This document shows positions 15,796 through 23,262 of a stretch of 34,240 bases of DNA, one piece after another. The notes beneath the pieces were generated by a model. It saw nothing but the letters and a program-made list of their open reading frames with translations. It was not told where the DNA came from and made no database searches. Source of the DNA: JABWBJ01 sp035646395 (GTDB lineage: Bacteria; Gemmatimonadota; Gemmatimonadetes; Gemmatimonadales; Gemmatimonadaceae); NCBI GenBank assembly GCA_035646395.1, contig DASRPK010000101.1, forward strand, positions 1 to 34,240. Direction: 5' to 3'. Every line of letters starts with the position of its first letter. Within the stretch, counting starts at the first letter, position 1. A program made the position numbers and the translations under genes.

Positions 15796-17534
15796 GCCAT
15801 GGCCGCTTGAAGGGTCCGACGCGCGTCGCGGAGCGCGGCCACGAGACGGTTCTGACCGCGCGTCAGGTGAGTCCGGATAAAGCCGAGCTCACGCGGGTCA
15901 GCGTCCGGCACCTGGAGTGCAACGTTCAGATCCGGCAAGGCGGGAATCGACTCGGCGGGGTCGTGGAAGAACCGGGGACCGCGCGTGTAGTTGACTGGCA
16001 CCAGCAGGCGCGCCAGGCGGCGGATGGCGGCATTGGCGCGCCTAACGGGTTCGCTGCCGGCGTCAGTGACCGCGATGTCGCGGGTGAAGTCGGTGAAATC
16101 ACGGAGAGCCGCCGAGAGCTGGTCGATCGCGAGACGGGCATCGGCGAAGTCGAACGTGTTGCCGGCCGCCTCCTGGTACTTCGCCAGTGTCTCCTCGAAT
16201 CCGCGCAGCGTCTTCGCGAAGTCGAACGGCGCGATCGTCGCGTTGGCCGCCCCCATCGCTGCCGCCAGGTAGATCTTCATGTCCTTCATGAGGATCTCCT
16301 TGTCGGCGATGTGGATCAGGTCCTCCTCGGTGTGCCACTCGATGTTGGCGCCGCACCCGCCGACGCCGTAGTAGCCGAGTCGCTCGCGCTCCTCGTCAGG
16401 CATCGTGGAGAGCAGCATGAAGAAGCTCGAGATGCCGATGTTGTTGAACGAATAGTCGCCCGCCTGGTGCGGCCGTTCTCCCCATGAGTCCTGGCCGGTC
16501 ACGTCGCGGATGACTTCCTGGGCAAATGGCTCGGCTTCATCCATCCAGCTGATGTTGCGATATTCGGTGGCCCAGCGGCATCCTGGCGAGTCGCAGTTGA
16601 TCTGCGCGATGCAGTTCTCGTACAGGTCGATCGCGAAGTGGTCGGCGAACCAGGTGCTCCCTGCATAACGACCCGTCGAGTGGCCTGGCCACCAGGCGAT
16701 GCGGACGCTTCGCTTCAGGCTCTGTCGATGGGTCCATAGGACGCGTGCGACTTCGAGCAGCGTCGCGTCGCCGACCGCATTGTCGCCGATGCCGAAGTCC
16801 CACGAGTCGTAGTGGCCGTGGAGGAGCACGAAGGGGTCGGACTCCACCGAACCTGGGATGGTGACGACGGGGACAGGAGACTTGAACCAGCCTTCGGTCA
16901 ATTCGGCCGTGAGCGTGGCGGATTCGCCGCGCTTGGCTGCCTCGATGAGTTGCAGCCCGTCGGGGTTGTTCACTGCGACGACGGCGATTTTCGGCTTGCG
17001 CGGAAGATCGCGGAGATCGGGCGTGCCCCAGACGGTGGTGCAGATGCCCCAGTGCGCGTTTTTCCCTGGATTCACGGCGATCATGCCGAGCGCGCCGCGC
17101 GCTTCGAAGTGCGCAACCTTGCCCGGCATGCCGAATCCTTCCGTGACGACAAACTTCCCCTGCAAGTCGCCATCATCGCCGCCGACCAGGTTGCGCGCGA
17201 ACAATTCATCCGCTCCGCGTGCATAACGAGCGGGCGCGTAGGCGAGTGGCGCGGTACGTCCGCTGGGGTGCGCCACGCTCATCGCCATTGGTTTGGCGCG
17301 GAACCTGGTGCTACCGATGCCCACCGACGCTGCGCCGGGAAGGCTGAGGAAGACCTCCGGATCGTGGACTTCGACGGGGACATCGAGTCGCCGAAGGCGG
17401 GCAACGATTTCGTCGCAGGCGGTGCGAACGTCATCCGGGTGCTCTCGGCGGAGTGTCGTGAAGCGCTGGATGAGGGCCCAGGGTTCGTCGAGAGAGACGT
17501 CCGTTAAAGCGGCTTTGATATCTGGGGACAGCAT
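15792..17534 (-). CDS. M28-like metallopeptidase with altered catalytic motif, first gene of peptide operon
   Basis: 580-residue protein of the M28 (aminopeptidase/carboxypeptidase) fold with a PA-like insert (about 110-215). Metal-binding positions are visible: HYD (His241, Asp243), GDNAVG (Asp251), INCDSPG (Asp315) and WHTEED (His401). The usual Glu-Glu pair, the catalytic base and a zinc ligand, is replaced: the corresponding segment reads WWPGHSTGRYAGS (281-293). No signal peptide is seen from ATG 17534, so it is likely cytosolic. The frame is open 75 codons upstream, but that part is translated tandem repeat, so the later ATG is preferred. The overlap with the binding-protein gene suggests it handles imported peptides. 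Confidence 0.85.
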   Translation of the reverse strand: MLSPDIKAALTDVSLDEPWALIQRFTTLRREHPDDVRTACDEIVARLRRLDVPVEVHDPEVFLSLPGAASVGIGSTRFRAKPMAMSVAHPSGRTAPLAYAPARYARGADELFARNLVGGDDGDLQGKFVVTEGFGMPGKVAHFEARGALGMIAVNPGKNAHWGICTTVWGTPDLRDLPRKPKIAVVAVNNPDGLQLIEAAKRGESATLTAELTEGWFKSPVPVVTIPGSVESDPFVLLHGHYDSWDFGIGDNAVGDATLLEVARVLWTHRQSLKRSVRIAWWPGHSTGRYAGSTWFADHFAIDLYENCIAQINCDSPGCRWATEYRNISWMDEAEPFAQEVIRDVTGQDSWGERPHQAGDYSFNNIGISSFFMLLSTMPDEERERLGYYGVGGCGANIEWHTEEDLIHIADKEILMKDMKIYLAAAMGAANATIAPFDFAKTLRGFEETLAKYQEAAGNTFDFADARLAIDQLSAALRDFTDFTRDIAVTDAGSEPVRRANAAIRRLARLLVPVNYTRGPRFFHDPAESIPALPDLNVALQVPDADPRELGFIRTHLTRGQNRLVAALRDARRTLQAAMA

Positions 17535-17540
17535 CGATCT

Positions 17541-17636
<96 letters not shown>

Positions 17637-17752
17637 AAGCCAATTGGGGGCGATGGCGAGGGGTGTGCAAGGCCTGGGGAACTCGTCCTTTCTGTGGGTG
17701 TAGCCACGCCGTTCGCATTTCCAGCCGGGCCTTCCCGTCATAGGGGGCGTCG

Positions 17753-18820
17753 ATGGCATCTGCCAGCCGGACGACGATTCTCACCCTCGCGGGTGTGCTT
17801 ACGCCGCTCCTGGCATACGGACAGGGGAAGAGCGAATTGCGCGGGCGGGTTGTCAGCGAGACCGGCGAGGCAATCGCTGGAGCGACGATCACCCTGGCGC
17901 AGATCGGCTACGCGATTCGTACCGATTCAACGGGCGCATTCCTGCTCGCAGGAACGCCGGGATCGACACTCGTGTTCACGTTGCGCGCTGCCGGATTCCG
18001 AGGCGACACCGCTGCGGTCACACTGCCTCGTCGCGCGGGATTGAGCCAGGAGTTCAAGCTCATTTCAGAAGCGACGGTTCTGCCGGAGTCCAATCCATCA
18101 GATCGTGTGCTTCGCGGCTCTGTCATGGACTTGGACGGCCGAGCGCTGGCCTATGCCAGCGTCCAGGTCAATGGCGGTCGCCGATATCTGTCGGACGATT
18201 CGGGGCGATTTACCATCCCGCCGCCTGCAGGCCGGTTCTCTCTGCTTGTCAGGCGGATTGGATTCGCTCCGGAAGAAATCAAGCTCGACGCGCCGCCGGA
18301 TACCGCCATTCGTGTGCGCATGACGGCTGTCGCGACGGCATTGCCGGAGCAGCGGATCACGGGGCGTGCGGCGTTTGCATCGCTCGACCTGGGTGGATTC
18401 TATCGACGAATGAAGGATGCCGAGCGTGGCATCAATCACGGCTTCTTCATCACGCCGGAGGATTTCGAGTTCCGCCGGCCTCACCTGATGACTCAGCTGG
18501 CCGAGAATTATCCGGCAGTCTTCGTAAGGCACAATCCTCTCAACCCGAGGCTGGACCTCATCCTCGGCACACCATGTTCGACCCCGTCAAAATACTGCCA
18601 GCCCGCGGGACCGAACCTGCTCCGCTGCGTGATGACGGTGTACCTGGACCGGGTACGAATTGTCGGAAAGCTGGGGAACATGCCAGACGATTTTGTAAAT
18701 GAGCTTGTGTTGCCCACTACGGTTGCCGCGATGGAGATCTACCCTCGGGGAGTCGGGGCACCGCCGGAGTATCAGCCATCCAACGGTTCCTGCGGTGTCG
18801 TGCTCATCTGGTCCAAGTGA
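17753..18820 (+). CDS. Array gene A: exported protein with two regulatory-like domains and a barrel-less plug-like domain
   Basis: 355 residues. The signal peptide is about 1-24 (AYGQ). Two beta-sandwich domains of the carboxypeptidase-regulatory-like type follow (about 27-105, GRVVSETGEAIAGATITL; about 117-200, YASVQVNGGRRYLSDDSGRF). The C-terminal region (213-355) resembles a TonB-receptor plug: FYRRM, FFITPEDF, a helix, MTVYLDRVRI (294-303), AAMEIYPRG and a terminal CGVVLIWSK. It stops where a receptor would begin its beta-barrel. The loop between VFVRH and LRC (258-292) carries two extra Cys and differs from the other members. It probably sits in the periplasm or on the outer membrane; its function is unknown. 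AGGGGG precedes ATG 17753 at good spacing. Confidence 0.85.
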   Translation: MASASRTTILTLAGVLTPLLAYGQGKSELRGRVVSETGEAIAGATITLAQIGYAIRTDSTGAFLLAGTPGSTLVFTLRAAGFRGDTAAVTLPRRAGLSQEFKLISEATVLPESNPSDRVLRGSVMDLDGRALAYASVQVNGGRRYLSDDSGRFTIPPPAGRFSLLVRRIGFAPEEIKLDAPPDTAIRVRMTAVATALPEQRITGRAAFASLDLGGFYRRMKDAERGINHGFFITPEDFEFRRPHLMTQLAENYPAVFVRHNPLNPRLDLILGTPCSTPSKYCQPAGPNLLRCVMTVYLDRVRIVGKLGNMPDDFVNELVLPTTVAAMEIYPRGVGAPPEYQPSNGSCGVVLIWSK

Positions 18821-18824
18821 GGCT

Positions 18825-19841
18825 ATGAAACCACTGCTGCTTCACGGTTTGCTGATCCTGGCGGCCTCCCCGTTCACGTCCGAGGCGCAGGTCGAACTGC
18901 GCGGACGACTTCTGTCCGAGACAGGCATCACGATTCCGGGTGCTACCGTCACTGTTGGTAGTATCGGATACAGCGTCAGGTCTGATTCAAGCGGTCGGTT
19001 CACGCTCGCAGGACAGCCCGGGTCCACGCTCGTGCTGTTCTTCTCCGCGCAGCAGTATCGCCGCGATTCGGCCACGGTCGTCCTCGGGCGCCGCACAGTT
19101 GAACGGGACTTCAAATTGCTCGGCACCGACTCACCGGAGCCGGAAAGCAATCTGTCTGCGACGATTTTGCGTGGGCGAGTGGTCGAGGAAAGTGGTGTTC
19201 CACTCTCGTATGCCAACGTCCAGGTGAACTACGGGACGCGGTTCCTGGCGGATGATTCGGGACGGTTCCAATTCCCGTACGAGGGAGGCACGCGCACATT
19301 ATTTGTCAGGCGCATCGGATTCGAGCCGGTAGAGCTAAGCCTGACCGCGAAGCCCGACAGCGCCTTGCGGATCGTGCTCAAGCCGGTCGCCATGCAACTG
19401 AAGGAAGTCAACGTAGTGGCGGCCGGCGCTGCCTATCGCTCCCTCGACATCCACGGTTTCTACGGCCGCATGCGGGACGCGGAGCGCGGGATCAACTACG
19501 GATACTTCGTTACTCCGGAAGACCTGGAACGCCGAAAGCCGAACTGGGTCACGCAGATGGCGGAGGCCCTTCCGTCAGTACGTATTCTCGGGCCGAATTG
19601 TGGGCCTCGGGGTGCACCGGGGGGTGATACCATATGCGGCGTCAACGGATGCAAGATGACGGTCTACCTCGACAACATCCGCATCGTCGGCAGGCTTCGA
19701 GGAAGTGACGACGCCGTGAACGGAATCGCGTTACCGAACCACGTGGCCGCGATGGAGATCTATCCGAGGGGAGTAACGTCACCGCCTCAATACCAATCGC
19801 AAAACGGCACCTGCGGGGTGGTGCTCATCTGGACGAAATAG
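18825..19841 (+). CDS. Array gene B: exported regulatory-domain/plug-like paralogue
   Basis: 338 residues with the same plan as the preceding gene: signal peptide (about 1-21, FTSEAQ), two regulatory-like domains (about 24-100 and 112-198) and a plug-like end with GFYGRM, GYFVTPEDLERR, MTVYLDNIRIVG, AAMEIYPRG and CGVVLIWTK. ATG 18825 lies 4 bp after the stop of gene A and fits the signal peptide; upstream in-frame starts lie inside gene A. The variable loop (about nt 19587-19655) is Gly-rich with three Cys before the TVYLD strand. It is more similar to gene A than to the later copies in the HGFYGRMRDAERGINYG segment. It is likely in one transcript with gene A. Confidence 0.85.
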   Translation: MKPLLLHGLLILAASPFTSEAQVELRGRLLSETGITIPGATVTVGSIGYSVRSDSSGRFTLAGQPGSTLVLFFSAQQYRRDSATVVLGRRTVERDFKLLGTDSPEPESNLSATILRGRVVEESGVPLSYANVQVNYGTRFLADDSGRFQFPYEGGTRTLFVRRIGFEPVELSLTAKPDSALRIVLKPVAMQLKEVNVVAAGAAYRSLDIHGFYGRMRDAERGINYGYFVTPEDLERRKPNWVTQMAEALPSVRILGPNCGPRGAPGGDTICGVNGCKMTVYLDNIRIVGRLRGSDDAVNGIALPNHVAAMEIYPRGVTSPPQYQSQNGTCGVVLIWTK

Positions 19842-19970
19842 CCGCGACCGTCGTCTCGCCCCACTGCCCCGTGCGACGAGGATGTACTCAGGAAACTCCT
19901 TGCATAGGAATGTGTGGCGCCTTTCTACTCGAGTCATGAAGATAGGGGATCAGATGCTCCGGTACGTTCG

Positions 19971-21041
19971 ATGATTCTTTCCTATCGATTGCCGTTGTGC
20001 GCGGCGGTTCTTGCTGCCGCAACCCTAACGATTCCCGCGCACGCGCAAAGTGTGTTGAGCGGTCGCGTGCTCAGTGATTCCGGGAAGCCGGTCGCGGGAG
20101 CAACGGTCACGCTGACAAGCATCGGCTATTCCGTCAAGACGGACAGCCTCGGCCGATTCCAGCTTTCCGGGACGCCGGGAAGCACGTTGAGCCTGAGTTT
20201 GAAGGCAGCGGGATTCCGCGACGACACAGCGGCAGTGATCCTGTCACGCGGCCGGCCGGTGACGCGTGATTTCACGATGGTCTCGGAAGCCACCATTTTG
20301 CCGGAGGCAAATCCGTCGGCCCGCGTGTTACGCGGGCGCATAACGACAACGGAGAACGAGCCAATCGCGTACGCCAACTTCCAGATCAACGGCGGGCGGC
20401 GTTATGTGACCGACGATTCGGGAAGGTTTGCGGTCCCATTCAATACGCAATCGGCCACGATCATCGTTCGACGCATTGGATTCGAGCCCGCGGAGGTGCA
20501 CGTCCCGGTGATGCCTGACACGGTGATTCGCGTGCGCATGATTGCTGTAGCTCGCACTCTGGAAACCCAGGTCGTGACCGTTCGATCGCCATTCGTCAGG
20601 CTCGATCTCAACGGATTCTATAAACGCATGACCGAGGTTGAACGCGGCGCGCGCGTTGGATATTTCGTGACGCCCGAAGACCTGGCACTGCGCAATCCAC
20701 AAAATGTGACTGACGCGGTGGAGCAGTTCCCCAGCATACGGCTCCGCCCAATCAACGACCCGGACTGCCCCCCCGGGAGCTACTGTGGCGTTCCTCTGAA
20801 TCGCAAAATGCGCATCGAAGATGACTCCGGGTGCCCGATGACGGTATATCTGGATGGCATACGGATTCAGCCCAGCATCGTTGGATTGAAGCCAGTGGAC
20901 GAGGAAGTGAATACACTCGTTCAACCGCACGCCGTGGCAGGAATCGAGGTGTATCCACGTGGCGTCGGCGCCCCGCCACAATATCCGTCGTACCAACAGT
21001 CGAGTTGTGGTGGTGGGGTCGTGCTGATCTGGACGAGGTGA
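19971..21041 (+). CDS. Array gene C: exported regulatory-domain/plug-like paralogue
   Basis: 356 residues. The signal peptide is about 1-25 (IPAHAQ). Regulatory-like domains follow (RVLSDSGKPVAGATVTL; YANFQINGGRRYVTDDSGRF), then LETQVVTVRSP, GFYKRM, GYFVTPEDL, NVTDAVEQFPSIRLRP, CPMTVYLDGIRI, AGIEVYPRGVGAPP and a terminal GVVLIWTR. It is very close to gene D along most of its length, so one arose from the other recently. The variable loop contains CPPGSYCGVPL. ATG 19971 is chosen for the signal peptide; an in-frame GTG at 19914 would add 19 unlikely residues. No clear ribosome-binding site is seen. A 129-bp gap separates it from gene B and may hold its own promoter. Confidence 0.85.
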   Translation: MILSYRLPLCAAVLAAATLTIPAHAQSVLSGRVLSDSGKPVAGATVTLTSIGYSVKTDSLGRFQLSGTPGSTLSLSLKAAGFRDDTAAVILSRGRPVTRDFTMVSEATILPEANPSARVLRGRITTTENEPIAYANFQINGGRRYVTDDSGRFAVPFNTQSATIIVRRIGFEPAEVHVPVMPDTVIRVRMIAVARTLETQVVTVRSPFVRLDLNGFYKRMTEVERGARVGYFVTPEDLALRNPQNVTDAVEQFPSIRLRPINDPDCPPGSYCGVPLNRKMRIEDDSGCPMTVYLDGIRIQPSIVGLKPVDEEVNTLVQPHAVAGIEVYPRGVGAPPQYPSYQQSSCGGGVVLIWTR

Positions 21042-21073
21042 TTTTGCGTGACTCGTGACGCGGCGAGGGAATC
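21042..21073. repeat. Spacer C/D with CGTGACT-type repeats
   Basis: The 32-bp spacer contains TGCGTGACTCGTGACGCGGC followed by GAGGG, which serves as ribosome-binding site for the GTG at 21074. The same CGTGACTCGTGA core recurs in the D/E spacer and, altered, in the E/F spacer, so the spacers were copied with the genes or share a function. Confidence 0.5.
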
Positions 21074-22123
21074 GTGACTCTTGGTAGTCGACCGAAAGTT
21101 GCTGCCTTTTGCATGGCCGCGTTGCTTCTGATACCGGGAGTTGCGGAAGGGCAAACGCAGTTGAACGGTCGCATCGTCAGCGACTCCGGCAAACCCGTCG
21201 TCGGGGCAACGGTTACGCTCACCAGCATCGGGTATTCAGTACGAACCGATAGCCTCGGCCGATTTCACCTCTCGGGCACAGCTGGAAGCACATTGAGTCT
21301 GACGCTACAAGCGGCGGGATTCCGGGATGACACCGCGTCGGTGGTGCTGTCGCGCGGGCGACCTGTAGCTCGTGATTTCACGATGGTCTCCGAAGCCACC
21401 GCATTGCCGGAGGCGAACCCGTCGGACCGCGTGTTACGCGGTCGCGTAACGACTACTGAAAACGAGCCAATCGCCTACGCCAACTTCACGATCAATGGTG
21501 GCCGGCGGTACGTGACAGACGACTCGGGAAAGTTCGAGGTCCCGTTCAACACGTCGTCGGCCAGGATCATTGTTCGTCGCATCGGGTTTGAGCCGACTGA
21601 AGTGAAACTCCCGGTCATGCCTGACACGGCAATTCGGGTGCGGATGAATGCCGTTGCTCGCACACTCGAGACGCAGGTTGTGACGGTTCGATCGCCGTTC
21701 GTCAGGCTCGACCTCAACGGATTCTACGCGCGCATGAATGAGGTCGAACGGGGCGCGCGCGTGGGCTACTTCGTCACGCCTGAAGATCTGGCAATGCGCA
21801 ATCCATTGAATGTCACGGACGCCGTGGAGCAGTTCCCCAGCATCCGCCTCCGTCCGATTGGAGGCGGCGTCCCCCTGAGTCGCAAAATGCGCATAGAGGA
21901 TCGCAACGGCTGCCCGTTTACGGTTTACCTCGACAAAGTGCGGATCCAACCGAGCATGGTGTCACTCAAAGCGGTCGACGAGGAAATCAATACGCTCGTT
22001 CAACCGCATGCCGTTGCCGGAATCGAGGTGTACCCACGAAAGGTTGGAGCTCCACCTGGATATCCACCCTACGAAGGTGGTGGTATTTGTCAGGCGGGCG
22101 TGGTACTGATTTGGACGAAGTGA
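21074..22123 (+). CDS. Array gene D: exported regulatory-domain/plug-like paralogue
   Basis: 349 residues, the closest relative of gene C. The signal peptide is about 1-26 (GVAEGQ), followed by two regulatory-like domains and the plug-like end (GFYARM, GYFVTPEDLAMRNP, NVTDAVEQFPSIRLRP, CPFTVYLDKVRI, AGIEVYPRKVGAPP, AGVVLIWTK). Its variable loop is the shortest in the array: IGGGVPLSRKMRIEDRNG, without the two extra Cys of gene C. The Cys near the C-terminus lies in GGGICQAG, shifted from the usual CGVV. The GTG start has GAGGG four bases upstream. It is presumably co-transcribed with its neighbours. Confidence 0.85.
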   Translation: MTLGSRPKVAAFCMAALLLIPGVAEGQTQLNGRIVSDSGKPVVGATVTLTSIGYSVRTDSLGRFHLSGTAGSTLSLTLQAAGFRDDTASVVLSRGRPVARDFTMVSEATALPEANPSDRVLRGRVTTTENEPIAYANFTINGGRRYVTDDSGKFEVPFNTSSARIIVRRIGFEPTEVKLPVMPDTAIRVRMNAVARTLETQVVTVRSPFVRLDLNGFYARMNEVERGARVGYFVTPEDLAMRNPLNVTDAVEQFPSIRLRPIGGGVPLSRKMRIEDRNGCPFTVYLDKVRIQPSMVSLKAVDEEINTLVQPHAVAGIEVYPRKVGAPPGYPPYEGGGICQAGVVLIWTK

Positions 22124-22159
22124 ATCGTCACTCGTGACTCGTGAGTCGGCGGAGGTTCG
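22124..22159. repeat. Spacer D/E with heptamer repeats
   Basis: CGTCACT, CGTGACT and CGTGAGT follow each other at a 7-bp step, then CGGCGGAGG supplies the ribosome-binding site before ATG 22160. It is homologous to the C/D spacer. Confidence 0.55.
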
Positions 22160-23227
22160 ATGATTGTTGTTCGTCGGATAGCGAAGGTCGGGGCGCTCTC
22201 GATGCTCTTCGCGAGCGGCGCCTATGCGCAGACACAGTTGAATGGTCGAATCCTTTCAGACTCCGGCAAGCCTTTAGTCGGGGCGACCGTTACGCTCACG
22301 GCCCTCAGGTATTCGGTGAAGACCGACAGCCTGGGTCGCTTCCTCCTCTCGGGAACTCCTGGCAGCACGCTCGAACTGTCGATGCAAGCGGCAGGGTTTC
22401 GCGAGAGCAGTGCGTCGGTCGTGCTTCCGCGCAGTCGAACCGCCATGCGCGACTTCACCCTGGTTTCGCAGCAGAGTGCCGTTCCCGAAGTCAATCCGTC
22501 CGACAAGGTCCTCAAGGTTCGGGCGCTGACGACAGAAGGTGAGCCGATCGCGTACGCCAACCTCCAGGTCAACGGCGGCAGGAAATACGTCTCCGATGAT
22601 TCAGGCCGGTTTGCGGTGCCGATCGTCATTCGCGGGAAGTCGTCGCTGCTCCTTCGTCGAATCGGGTTCGAGGCAACCGAAGTCTCGCTTTCCGAAATGC
22701 CGGATACCTCGGTGCAAATCAGGATGCGTTCGGTCGCAAGGACGCTGGAGACGCAAGTGGTGACGGTCCGCTCGCCGTACTCACGTCTCGACCTCGGCGG
22801 ATTCTACAAGCGCATGAAGGAAGTGGAGCGTGGTTCGCGCACGGGATACTTCGTCACGCCGGAAGACCTGGAGTTGCGGAAGCCGCAGAACGTGACGGAT
22901 GCTGTCGAGCAATTCCCGGACATCCGGTTACGCCCGATCGACGATGGGAAAGTGGGCCCGGATGGAATGTTCCATGCGGATGGTGCGCCACTGGCGCGAA
23001 AATTCCGGATCGAAGACCGCAGTGGATGCCCCTTAACCGTGTACCTCGATCGGATTCGAATCCAGCCCAGCATGGTGGGGCTGGAGCCGGTCGACGAGGA
23101 AATCAACACGATCATTCAGCCGCAGAGTGTGGCCGGTATCGAAGTCTACATGAGCAAGGGTGGTGCGCCACCGGAGTTCCAGGTGCACGAGCGGACGTGC
23201 GGAGTAGTTGTTATCTGGAGTAAGTAG
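22160..23227 (+). CDS. Array gene E: exported regulatory-domain/plug-like paralogue
   Basis: 355 residues. The signal peptide is about 1-23 (GAYAQ). The body matches genes C and D but is more diverged: RILSDSGKPLVGATVTLTALRYSVKTDSLGRF, YANLQVNGGRKYVSDDSGRF, LETQVVTVRSPYSRLDLGGFYKRM, GYFVTPEDLELRKPQNV, then CPLTVYLDRIRIQPS, AGIEVYMSKGGAPPEF and CGVVVIWSK. The variable loop (about nt 22930-23030) reads DDGKVGPDGMFHADGAPLARK with no extra Cys. GGAGG lies four bases before the ATG. The stop codon TAG is inside an AAGTAGT heptamer repeat that leads into the next gene. Confidence 0.85.
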   Translation: MIVVRRIAKVGALSMLFASGAYAQTQLNGRILSDSGKPLVGATVTLTALRYSVKTDSLGRFLLSGTPGSTLELSMQAAGFRESSASVVLPRSRTAMRDFTLVSQQSAVPEVNPSDKVLKVRALTTEGEPIAYANLQVNGGRKYVSDDSGRFAVPIVIRGKSSLLLRRIGFEATEVSLSEMPDTSVQIRMRSVARTLETQVVTVRSPYSRLDLGGFYKRMKEVERGSRTGYFVTPEDLELRKPQNVTDAVEQFPDIRLRPIDDGKVGPDGMFHADGAPLARKFRIEDRSGCPLTVYLDRIRIQPSMVGLEPVDEEINTIIQPQSVAGIEVYMSKGGAPPEFQVHERTCGVVVIWSK

Positions 23228-23262
23228 TAAGTAGTGAATCGTGAATCGTGAACTCGTGACTC
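23222..23262. repeat. Spacer E/F heptamer repeats spanning a stop and a start
   Basis: AAGTAGT occurs twice, then GAATCGT twice, followed by GAACTCGT and two GACTC steps. The array covers the TAG of gene E and the likely GTG start of gene F. A unit gain or loss of 7 bp would shift the start region and could alter translation of gene F. Confidence 0.55.
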
